The notes under the pieces: generated by a model
Database searches by the model: none
Seen by the model: the letters and a program-made list of their open reading frames with translations, nothing else
What the model was told of the DNA's origin: nothing
Shown: piece by piece, positions 7,224 through 13,779 of the stretch
Layout of the letters: each line of letters opens with the position of its first letter
Numbering within the stretch: the first letter of the stretch is position 1
From: Psychromonas sp.
GTDB lineage: Bacteria > Pseudomonadota > Gammaproteobacteria > Enterobacterales > Psychromonadaceae
Direction of reading: 5' to 3'
DNA length: 16,182 nt
Assembly: GCA_023145575.1 (NCBI GenBank)
Contig: JAGLDN010000020.1
Span: forward strand, 1 to 16,182
Position numbers and translations under genes: made by a program

Positions 7224-7835
7224 GCAAATTTAACAATTCAAAATCAGACACTGTTTTTTCTCGATAATTTTGATTCATTTACTTATAACTTAGTTGATCA
7301 ATTTAAAACCCTCGGTTATTCCGTAAAAATTTATCGCAACAACCAATTAGCAACACAAATAAAACAGCATATTGATGAGTGTGAAACAGATGTTGTGCTT
7401 ATTCTATCGCCAGGGCCTGGCGTGCCAAGCAAAGCTGGCTGCTTACTTGAATTGATAGGTTTATGTCGTGGTGAAATTCCGATGTTAGGTATTTGTCTTG
7501 GTCATCAAGCTTTGATTGAGCAATATGGTGGTATTGTCGGGCAATTTGATGAAATTATGCATGGTAAAGCGTCATTAATTACTCATTGTCAAGACAAAAT
7601 GTTTGCAAATGTAAGCCACCCTCTTGCTGTGGGACGTTATCACTCCCTTATCGGCACAACTATTCCAGAATCGCTTGAAATTGTTGCGGATTATAACGGT
7701 GCTTGTATGTCGATTTACAATCATAAAGATCGAGTCATTGGGTTTCAATTTCATCCAGAATCAATTTTAACCTGCGAAGGCGCAGAAATTTTAAAGGCAA
7801 GCCTTGAGTTACTCTTACAAACAAAAGGACAATAA
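7221..7835 (+). CDS. trpG: Anthranilate synthase component II (glutamine amidotransferase) TrpG
   Basis: This 204-aa class I amidotransferase releases ammonia from glutamine for TrpE. The N-terminus holds LDNFDSFTYNLVDQF (about 14-28), then SPGPGVPSKAG, the nucleophile loop GICLGHQA with Cys92, HGKAS, RYHSL and the catalytic HPES with His178 and Glu180. The full triad is present. Homology clearly begins near 7221, not at the first conventional start (GTG 7395), which would remove the N-terminal strand and the LDNFDSFTYN motif. I therefore place the start at ATC 7221, preceded by GGAG; about seven extra residues (TIQNQTL region) precede the conserved LD compared with most relatives. It is adjacent to trpD (TAA then ATG with no gap). 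Whether it is efficiently translated is uncertain; otherwise the gene looks intact. Confidence 0.85.
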   Translation: MANLTIQNQTLFFLDNFDSFTYNLVDQFKTLGYSVKIYRNNQLATQIKQHIDECETDVVLILSPGPGVPSKAGCLLELIGLCRGEIPMLGICLGHQALIEQYGGIVGQFDEIMHGKASLITHCQDKMFANVSHPLAVGRYHSLIGTTIPESLEIVADYNGACMSIYNHKDRVIGFQFHPESILTCEGAEILKASLELLLQTKGQ

Positions 7836-8843
7836 ATGCACCCGATATTAGAGCAACTCTATAAGGGCGAATCACTTACCCAAGGGCAGAGCGCTGCTTT
7901 TTTTGAAGATGTTTTTAAAGGTGATGTTGATCCTATTATTTTATCATCTGCATTAACGGCGTTAAAAATAAAAGGAGAAACGATTGATGAAATCACAGGT
8001 GCAGCACAAGCACTTATCTCACAAGCTACAGTATTCCCACGGCCTGATTATGATTTTACTGATATCGTTGGCACGGGGGGGGATGGACTTAATACAATCA
8101 ACATCTCAACAGCAAGTGCCTTTGTTGCTGGTGCATGCGGATTAAAGGTGTGCAAACATGGTAACCGAAGTGTTTCAAGTCGGTCAGGATCATCTGACTT
8201 ACTTACTGCATTTGGCATTAATGTAAAGATGAGCCCCTTGCGCGCACGGGAGTGTTTAGATGACTTAAACGTCTGTTTTATTTTTGCGCCGCATTATCAT
8301 GCAGGAATGCGCTTTGCAGCCCCAGTCAGAGCGGCATTACAAACGCGAACTATTTTCAATTTGTTAGGTCCTCTAGTAAACCCTGCGCGGCCAAGTTTTG
8401 AATTAATGGGCGTTTATTCACCTGAATTATTAGTCCCCCTTGCCAAGGTACATCAACAATTGGGTATGACACGGGTGATGGTAGTGCATGGTAGCGGACT
8501 TGATGAAATTGCTTTACATGGTGATACACAGGTTGCTGAACTTATTAACAATGATATTAAAGAATATACATTAACACTGGATGATTTCGGTGTAAAACAG
8601 GCGCCTATTGAATCTATTTTAGGGGGGGACGTCAGTAAAAATAAAATCATTATCGAAAATATCTTGCAAGGTAAAGGCACGCAAGCACAACAAAATGCCA
8701 TCGCAATAAATACTAGCGCACTGCTTGTTTTAAATGGCAAAGCGGCTGATTTTAAATCAGGGACAAACATGGCACTTGATATGATGAAAACGGGGAAGCC
8801 TTTAAAGCTTGTGCAACAACTAGCGGAGCAAAGCCAATGTTAA
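7836..8843 (+). CDS. trpD: Anthranilate phosphoribosyltransferase TrpD
   Basis: The 335-aa enzyme transfers phosphoribosyl from PRPP to anthranilate, the second pathway step. The PRPP-binding loop GTGGDGLNTINIST is at 79-92 and KHGNRSVSSRSGSSDLL at 107-123, followed by the FNLLGPLVNPA block; all are hallmark elements. In E. coli this domain is fused behind TrpG; here it is a separate gene starting at the ATG immediately after the trpG stop (TAAATG), implying translational coupling. It overlaps trpC by 7 bp. Two long G runs lie inside the gene: eight Gs at 8075-8082, encoding part of GTGGDG, and seven at 8622-8628. The length is normal for the family. Confidence 0.97.
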   Translation: MHPILEQLYKGESLTQGQSAAFFEDVFKGDVDPIILSSALTALKIKGETIDEITGAAQALISQATVFPRPDYDFTDIVGTGGDGLNTINISTASAFVAGACGLKVCKHGNRSVSSRSGSSDLLTAFGINVKMSPLRARECLDDLNVCFIFAPHYHAGMRFAAPVRAALQTRTIFNLLGPLVNPARPSFELMGVYSPELLVPLAKVHQQLGMTRVMVVHGSGLDEIALHGDTQVAELINNDIKEYTLTLDDFGVKQAPIESILGGDVSKNKIIIENILQGKGTQAQQNAIAINTSALLVLNGKAADFKSGTNMALDMMKTGKPLKLVQQLAEQSQC

Positions 8844-10285
8844 ATAATGAATCATTGCAAGAAACAATTTTAGATAAAATTGTTGATAATAAATTATTAT
8901 GGATTGCAAAGCGTAAAAAAATACAGCCTTTAATTAGCTTTAAAGATAATATAATTAACACAGATCGTGACTTTTATAATGCACTTAATCAAACCCACTC
9001 TGTTTTTATTCTTGAATGCAAAAAAGCATCTCCTTCTCAAGGCTTAATTAGGGAAGACTTTGACCTTGACTTGATCGCAGGTGTTTATAAAAATCATGCC
9101 GATGTTATTTCTGTGTTAACGGATGAAAAATATTTCCAGGGGAATTTAGAATTTGTTACAAAAATACGAGAGAATGTAACGCAACCCGTTCTTTGTAAAG
9201 ATTTTATTATTGATTCGTATCAAATTTATCTTGCGCGATATTATCAAGCGGATGCTATTTTGTTAATGCTTTCTGTCTTAGACGATGACGCATATAAAGC
9301 ATACAGAGATACGGCGCACAGTCTTAATATGGGCGTATTAACCGAAGTCAGTAACGAAGAAGAGCGACTTCGTGCCATCGCACTTAATGCCAAAGTGATT
9401 GGTATTAACAATCGTAATTTACGTGATTTAAGTATTGACTTAAATCGCACTAAAACGCTTGCGTTAGATATGCCAACTGAGCGCATTATTATTAGTGAAT
9501 CAGGCATTTACACCCATAGCCAAGTAAAAGATCTAAGCCAGTATGTTAATGGATTCCTAGTCGGTAGTTCGATCATGAGCCAAGATAATATCGAATTTGC
9601 TTGTCGGCGCCTAATTTTAGGCGAAAACAAAGTATGTGGATTAACCGATCCCAAGGCCGCCCAAGATGTTTATCTTGCAGGGGCAATATATGGTGGTCTT
9701 ATTTTTGTAGAAAAGTCAAAGCGATGCATTGATATTGAGCAGGCACAAAAAATAATACAAGCGGCTCCTCTTATATATGTCGGCGTATTCCAAAACGAAA
9801 CACCTAAAAGAATCAGCCATATAGTGCAAAAGCTTGGGTTGTCTGCGGTGCAGTTACACGGTGATGAGTCACCTAATGATATACAAATATTGCGTACACT
9901 TTTACCAACATCATGCATGATATGGAAAGCACATGGTATTTCAAATAAACTCCCCGACATTGAAAAATATAATGTAGATAAACATATTTTAGATACTCGC
10001 AGTGGAGATCAATCGGGCGGCACAGGAAAAACGTTTGATTGGTCTTTATTCAATGAGGCTAATATCGACAAAGACAAGCTCATTTTAGCGGGCGGTCTAT
10101 CCCCTGAAAATGCACAACAAGCATCCTTAATTGGCTGTGCGGGGCTGGATTTCAATTCTGGATTAGAATCTACGCCTGGTATTAAAGAGACACAAAAAAT
10201 AAATGCGGTATTTTCAATCATTAAAAAATATTCACAACGTGACAAATTACAACGCACTCACCAACAATCAGCGCAAAAGGTATAA
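8837..10285 (+). CDS. trpCF: Bifunctional indole-3-glycerol-phosphate synthase / phosphoribosylanthranilate isomerase TrpCF
   Basis: The 482-aa fusion catalyses steps four (IGPS) and three (PRAI), as in E. coli TrpC (453 aa). IGPS domain, about 1-258: FILECKKASPSQG (58-70), VLCKDFIID (118-126), GVLTEV (166-171), GINNRNL (189-195), IISESGI (218-224). PRAI domain, about 264-465: KVCGLT with catalytic Cys267, GGLIFVEKS, AVQLHGDE, LDT with Asp386, SGGTGKTFDW (393-402), LAGGLSPENA (417-426), GLDFNSGLES. Both active sites look complete. The last 17 or so residues (QRDKLQRTHQQSAQKV) form a polar tail beyond the usual end. ATG overlaps the trpD stop (ATGTTAA), and trpB starts one base after the TAA. 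The fusion is characteristic of gammaproteobacteria. Confidence 0.97.
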   Translation: MLNNESLQETILDKIVDNKLLWIAKRKKIQPLISFKDNIINTDRDFYNALNQTHSVFILECKKASPSQGLIREDFDLDLIAGVYKNHADVISVLTDEKYFQGNLEFVTKIRENVTQPVLCKDFIIDSYQIYLARYYQADAILLMLSVLDDDAYKAYRDTAHSLNMGVLTEVSNEEERLRAIALNAKVIGINNRNLRDLSIDLNRTKTLALDMPTERIIISESGIYTHSQVKDLSQYVNGFLVGSSIMSQDNIEFACRRLILGENKVCGLTDPKAAQDVYLAGAIYGGLIFVEKSKRCIDIEQAQKIIQAAPLIYVGVFQNETPKRISHIVQKLGLSAVQLHGDESPNDIQILRTLLPTSCMIWKAHGISNKLPDIEKYNVDKHILDTRSGDQSGGTGKTFDWSLFNEANIDKDKLILAGGLSPENAQQASLIGCAGLDFNSGLESTPGIKETQKINAVFSIIKKYSQRDKLQRTHQQSAQKV

Positions 10286-10286
10286 A

Positions 10287-11477
10287 ATGGAAAAAACAAA
10301 CCCTTATTTTGGACAATTTGGTGGTATGTATGTTCCTCAAATTCTTGTGCCTGCTTTAAAAGAGCTTGAAGCCGAGTTTTTAAAGGCACAAGAAGATCCA
10401 GATTTTATTGCGGAATTTTCAGAATTACTCACTGAATACGCAGGTCGGCCAACACCACTGACATTATGTCGTAATTTAACCAAGGGTAAAAAATCTAAAC
10501 TGTACCTAAAGCGTGAAGATTTATTGCATGGCGGTGCACATAAAACCAACCAAGTACTAGGTCAAGCATTACTTGCAAAACGGATGGGTAAAAAACAAAT
10601 CATCGCAGAAACGGGTGCTGGACAACATGGCGTTGCAACTGCGCTAGCCTGTGCATTACTTAATTTAAAATGCAAAATTTACATGGGGGCTGTCGATATG
10701 AAACGTCAAGAGCCTAATGTATTTAGAATGCGTTTAATGGGCGCGCAAGTGATTGCGGTAACGAGCGGATCGTCTACGTTAAAAGATGCATGTAATCAAG
10801 CCTTGCGTGACTGGGCGGGCAGTTATGATTCCACGCATTATCTTCTAGGTACAGCCGCAGGACCACATCCTTTTCCAATGATTGTGCGTGAATTCCAAAA
10901 AATGATTGGTGAAGAAGCAAAACAACAATGTTTAAAAAAAGAGGGTGTTTTACCCAATAAAGTCATCGCCTGTGTCGGGGGGGGCTCAAATGCTATTGGT
11001 ATTTTTAATGATTTTATTGACGATGAAAATGTTGAATTAATCGGTGTTGAACCAGGGGGGCTTGGCGTTGAAACGGGCAAGCATGGATGTCCAATCAGTC
11101 ATGGATCAAAAGGTATTTTCTTTGGTATGCACTCGCTTATGATGCAAGATCGCCATGGACAGGTGCAAGAGTCCTACTCCATTTCAGCGGGGTTAGATTT
11201 CCCATCTGTTGGGCCGCAGCACGCGCATTTAGCGCAAACAAAGCGCGCACAATATGTCAATGCAACCGATCAAGAAGCGCTCGTAGCCTTTAAATTACTC
11301 GCACACAAAGAAGGTATCATCCCTGCGTTAGAGTCCGCTCATGCTTTAGCACATGCACTTAAGATAATTGAAGAGCATGATAGTGATCAGATAATCATCG
11401 TTAATTTATCGGGTCGTGGTGATAAAGATATTTTCACCGTAGCTGAAATATTTAACAAAAAAGGTATGATGTCATGA
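10287..11477 (+). CDS. trpB: Tryptophan synthase beta chain TrpB
   Basis: The 396-aa PLP-dependent subunit joins indole and L-serine to give tryptophan within the alpha2beta2 complex. The start is at ATG 10287 (MEKTNPYFGQFGGMYVPQIL), matching the family N-terminus; an earlier in-frame ATG at 10203 lies inside trpCF and is rejected. The PLP lysine is Lys86 in GGAHKTNQ, the indole/serine loop ETGAGQHG is near 111-118, and the phosphate-binding GGGSNA is near 231-236. Length equals E. coli TrpB (397). AAAAGG precedes the start by seven bases. The GGGSN loop is encoded with eight consecutive Gs (10977-10984), a potential slippage site. The gene ends in ATGA overlapping the trpA start, so the two subunits are coupled. 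Confidence 0.97.
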   Translation: MEKTNPYFGQFGGMYVPQILVPALKELEAEFLKAQEDPDFIAEFSELLTEYAGRPTPLTLCRNLTKGKKSKLYLKREDLLHGGAHKTNQVLGQALLAKRMGKKQIIAETGAGQHGVATALACALLNLKCKIYMGAVDMKRQEPNVFRMRLMGAQVIAVTSGSSTLKDACNQALRDWAGSYDSTHYLLGTAAGPHPFPMIVREFQKMIGEEAKQQCLKKEGVLPNKVIACVGGGSNAIGIFNDFIDDENVELIGVEPGGLGVETGKHGCPISHGSKGIFFGMHSLMMQDRHGQVQESYSISAGLDFPSVGPQHAHLAQTKRAQYVNATDQEALVAFKLLAHKEGIIPALESAHALAHALKIIEEHDSDQIIIVNLSGRGDKDIFTVAEIFNKKGMMS

Positions 11478-12301
11478 TCAGTCGTTATCAAACTTTGTTT
11501 GAAAAATTAGCAGATAAAAATGAAGGCGCATTTGTCCCTTTTGTGACGATAGGGGATCCTAATCAAAAACGTTCACTTGAAATTATCGATACCTTAGTAA
11601 AATCAGGTGCTGATGCATTAGAATTAGGCATTCCGTTTTCTGATCCTGTTGCCGATGGCCCTGTTATTCAACAAGCCTCGATACGCGCATTAGCCTCAGG
11701 CACGACGCCTCCCGCTTGTTTTGAGATCATTGCTAAAATTCGCAAATTACATCCTACAACACCCATTGGTTTGTTGCTCTATGTTAATATCGTTTACCGC
11801 AATGGAATCGAAAATTTTTATCAACAGGCGGCAAATGCTGGTGTTGATTCAATTTTAATTGCAGATCTTCCCCTGCATGAAAGTGCCCCTTATCGAGATG
11901 CGGCCCTAAAACACGGAATTGATCAAGTTTTTATTGCACCACCTAATGCTGATAAAGAAACACTCAAGCATGTGGCAGAGTTTGGTGGTGGCTACACTTA
12001 TCTCTTAAGTAGAGTGGGCATTACTGGCACAGAAGAAAAAGCGGGTCTGCCCATTGATCATATTTTGACAAGTTTAAATAAATACAATGCGGCTCCGTCA
12101 TTACTTGGCTTTGGCATTTCGGAACCATCGCAAGTAACCAAGGCAATTAAATCAGGGGCTGCAGGGGCTATTTCAGGCTCTGCCGTTGTTAAAATCATAG
12201 CGACTCATCTTGATGATCAACAAAAACTACTCATTAAGATGAGGGATTTTATTAACAAAATGAAAGTTGCGAGCATAACGTCAGCCGCGACATTAGATTA
12301 A
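11474..12301 (+). CDS. trpA: Tryptophan synthase alpha chain TrpA
   Basis: The 275-aa TIM-barrel subunit cleaves indole-3-glycerol phosphate to indole, which is channelled to TrpB. Catalytic residues are visible: Glu50 in ALELGIPFSDP and Asp61 in VADGP. Other signatures are FVTIGDP (23-29), the loop SRVGITGTE, and GFGIS. The length is about the family's usual 268. Four-base overlap with trpB (ATGA at 11474-11477). It is the last trp gene; the following 126 bp to yciB contain no clear hairpin with a T-run, so read-through or a Rho-dependent end is possible. No defects are seen. Confidence 0.97.
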   Translation: MISRYQTLFEKLADKNEGAFVPFVTIGDPNQKRSLEIIDTLVKSGADALELGIPFSDPVADGPVIQQASIRALASGTTPPACFEIIAKIRKLHPTTPIGLLLYVNIVYRNGIENFYQQAANAGVDSILIADLPLHESAPYRDAALKHGIDQVFIAPPNADKETLKHVAEFGGGYTYLLSRVGITGTEEKAGLPIDHILTSLNKYNAAPSLLGFGISEPSQVTKAIKSGAAGAISGSAVVKIIATHLDDQQKLLIKMRDFINKMKVASITSAATLD

Positions 12302-12427
12302 GTCAATATTTAAGATCATATAACCACAAGATGCAATGTCCGCTGCGAATTCAAAACTTCGTATCGCGCTGCACCATCGAAAAGGGCATTCACTTCCTTT
12401 TAGTCTTATTATTTTAGAGAGATAAAA

Positions 12428-12973
12428 ATGAAACAATTTTTAGAGTTTATTCCACTGATCATCTTTTTTATTATTTACAAAATGTTTAATATCTACGCAG
12501 CAACAGCATCTTTAATGATCTCCATGGCAATTGTACTTATCATCTCTTACTTTAAAGACGGTAAAATAGGAAAAATGCAATGGATAACGTTTGCAATGAT
12601 CATGGTCTTTGGTACTTTAACCCTAGCATTGCATGATGACGCATTCATTAAATGGAAAGTAACAGTCGTTTATGCTGTATTTACCATTGTATTACTGGTT
12701 ACACAATTTATTTATAAAAAACCTGCTATTAAACAAATGCTAAGTAAAGAGTTAACCTTGCCTGAGAAAGTTTGGAATAACCTCAATCTTGGGTGGGCAA
12801 TTCTCTTTGCGGTACTTGCTGTGCTTAATCTCTATATTGCTTTTAACATGCCCATCAATGTATGGGTAAACTTTAAAGTCTTTGGTTTAATGGGAATAAC
12901 CCTTGTTTTTACCGTTCTGAGTGGCATATATATTTATAAATATTTACCTAAAACAAAAGAGGAGGAAAAGTAA
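12428..12973 (+). CDS. yciB: YciB (IspZ) inner-membrane septation-related protein
   Basis: The 181-aa integral membrane protein aligns with E. coli YciB end to end (MKQFLEFIPLIIFFIIYK, IYAATASLMI, FIKWKVTVVYA, KELTLPEKVW, LNLGWAILF, VWVNFKVFGL, LSGIYIYKYLP). About five hydrophobic segments are visible: 5-20, 24-42, 52-67, 76-93 and 120-170 (probably two). E. coli YciB is linked to envelope integrity and interacts with cell elongation/division proteins; the name intracellular septation protein A comes from Shigella. AGAGAGATAAAAATG supplies a purine-rich ribosome-binding site. Its stop overlaps the yciI start by one base (TAATG). Position next to the trp genes is conserved in related genomes, so this is ancestral sequence, not an insertion. 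Confidence 0.95.
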   Translation: MKQFLEFIPLIIFFIIYKMFNIYAATASLMISMAIVLIISYFKDGKIGKMQWITFAMIMVFGTLTLALHDDAFIKWKVTVVYAVFTIVLLVTQFIYKKPAIKQMLSKELTLPEKVWNNLNLGWAILFAVLAVLNLYIAFNMPINVWVNFKVFGLMGITLVFTVLSGIYIYKYLPKTKEEEK

Positions 12974-13272
12974 TGTTATATGTTATTTTTTCAGAAGATA
13001 TTAAAAACAGCCTAACCATGCGTGTAAAAGCCCGCCCTGCGCATATTGCTCGTTTGCAGGCTCTAGATGATGCTGGGCGATTATTTGTTGCAGGAGCTCA
13101 TCCTGCGGTTGATAGCGATACGCCAGGAGAGGCTGGTTATACAGGCTCAACTGTCATTGCCGAGTTTGATTCTTTAGACGTTGCACAAAAGTGGGCGGAT
13201 GCGGATCCCTATGTATTAGCTGGTATTTACGCAAAAGTTATCGTAAAACCCTTCATGAAGGTATTGCCATAA
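12973..13272 (+). CDS. yciI: YciI-family protein
   Basis: At 99 aa it matches E. coli YciI (98 aa) closely: MLYVIFSEDI, ARPAHIARLQALDDAGRLFVAGAHPA, STVIAEFDSLDVAQKWADADPYV, VKPF. It has the small ferredoxin-like alpha+beta dimer fold; a conserved His in RPAHIARL (about residue 22) and an Asp in the following helix form the putative active site. The biochemical role in proteobacteria is not established; related proteins include chlorinated-muconolactone dehalogenases. Translation is coupled to yciB through TAATG. The downstream boundary is a dispersed repeat at 13313, and no terminator hairpin is evident. Confidence 0.94.
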   Translation: MLYVIFSEDIKNSLTMRVKARPAHIARLQALDDAGRLFVAGAHPAVDSDTPGEAGYTGSTVIAEFDSLDVAQKWADADPYVLAGIYAKVIVKPFMKVLP

Positions 13273-13312
13273 CCATAACTGAAAATAATAGTCATTGGAT
13301 CAAGTATGGAAC

Positions 13313-13375
13313 TATACCGATGTGACGTAAAAATGAAATATAAGGCATGAACTCGATGATCAGATTAACACGCAA
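13313..13375 (-). repeat. Dispersed repeat copy 7
   Basis: Reverse complement of the core (TATACCGATGTGACGTAAAAATG) followed by CTCGATGATCAGATTAACACGCAAC, nearly the mirror image of copy 5. It starts 40 bp after yciI. Together with copy 8 in the opposite orientation it bounds a segment of about 209 bp (13313-13521). Confidence 0.6.
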
Positions 13376-13452
13376 CATTTCAACTATCAGCGATGATTTG
13401 TGCTCATCTTTTATCGGTATAATTAACGGAAAAATGTTGAAGACAGAGATGT

Positions 13453-13521
13453 CAATTTTATGCTTAGGATATTAGCACAATTTGCCTGTTGACATTGCAT
13501 TTCGACGTAACATATGCATAT
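13453..13521 (+). repeat. Dispersed repeat copy 8
   Basis: CAATTTTATGCTTAG at the left end is identical to copy 1; the right end GCATTTCGACGTAACATATGCATATA is a decayed core. Confidence 0.5.
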
Positions 13522-13535
13522 ACGTTAAGCAAGAC

Positions 13536-13610
13536 TATACCAATTAAATTAAATTTTATGCAGGGGAAACAGAATATTTTAAGGCGTAAGTTGATCTAAA
13601 TTGCTGTTCT
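13536..13610 (+). repeat. Second repeat type, copy B
   Basis: TATACCAATTAAATTAAATTTTATG, then AAACAGAATATTTTAAGGCG and TAAGTTGATCTAAATT align in order with copy A at 5127-5213. It forms the left boundary of the accessory defence module. Confidence 0.5.
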
Positions 13611-13626
13611 ATTTGCGAAAATTACA

Positions 13627-13758
13627 ATGCGAAAATTAGTTATTTTAAACAGTAAAATAGTTAGGCTATTTATTGTAATTAGTATTATTACTCCCGTGAT
13701 AGCCTGGAACTTCATATTGGGATATAATTACTTAACTAATTTGAGTGACTCCTGTTAA
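13627..13758 (+). CDS. Possible 43-aa hydrophobic small protein upstream of ptuA
   Basis: An ATG-initiated frame encodes 43 residues starting MRKLVILNSKIVRLFIVISI and ending NYLTNLSDSC. A basic N-terminus (Arg2, Lys3, Lys10, Arg13) is followed by one strongly hydrophobic segment at about 14-34, as in a single-pass membrane protein or a signal sequence. It ends 21 bp before the ptuA start on the same strand. No good Shine-Dalgarno is seen, and the 11-mer TGCGAAAATTA is duplicated around the start. I recognise no family. It may be a real membrane partner of the defence module, a relic of another gene's N-terminus, or chance. Confidence 0.35.
   Translation: MRKLVILNSKIVRLFIVISIITPVIAWNFILGYNYLTNLSDSC
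13723..13728 (+). promoter_or_regulatory. Possible -10 box for ptuAB
   Basis: A perfect TATAAT stands 52 bp before the ptuA start. No matching -35 hexamer is found at the right spacing, so this is only a candidate. It lies within the possible small ORF at 13627-13758, and both cannot be functional in the simplest model. Confidence 0.25.
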
Positions 13759-13779
13759 ATTAAACATATAAGTACGAGT

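Noticed and set aside
7395..7835. GTG 7395 as the trpG start
   Set aside because: This would remove the LDNFDSFTYN region of the amidotransferase fold, which is clearly encoded in frame upstream.
10203..10286. Upstream in-frame ATG for trpB
   Set aside because: It would add 28 residues absent from the TrpB family and lies wholly within trpCF; ATG 10287 has a good Shine-Dalgarno and the family N-terminus.
13273..13779. Retron non-coding RNA or reverse transcriptase upstream of ptuA
   Set aside because: No RT motifs are encoded and no convincing msr/msd inverted-repeat layout is seen; the stretch is filled by repeat copies and a small ORF.
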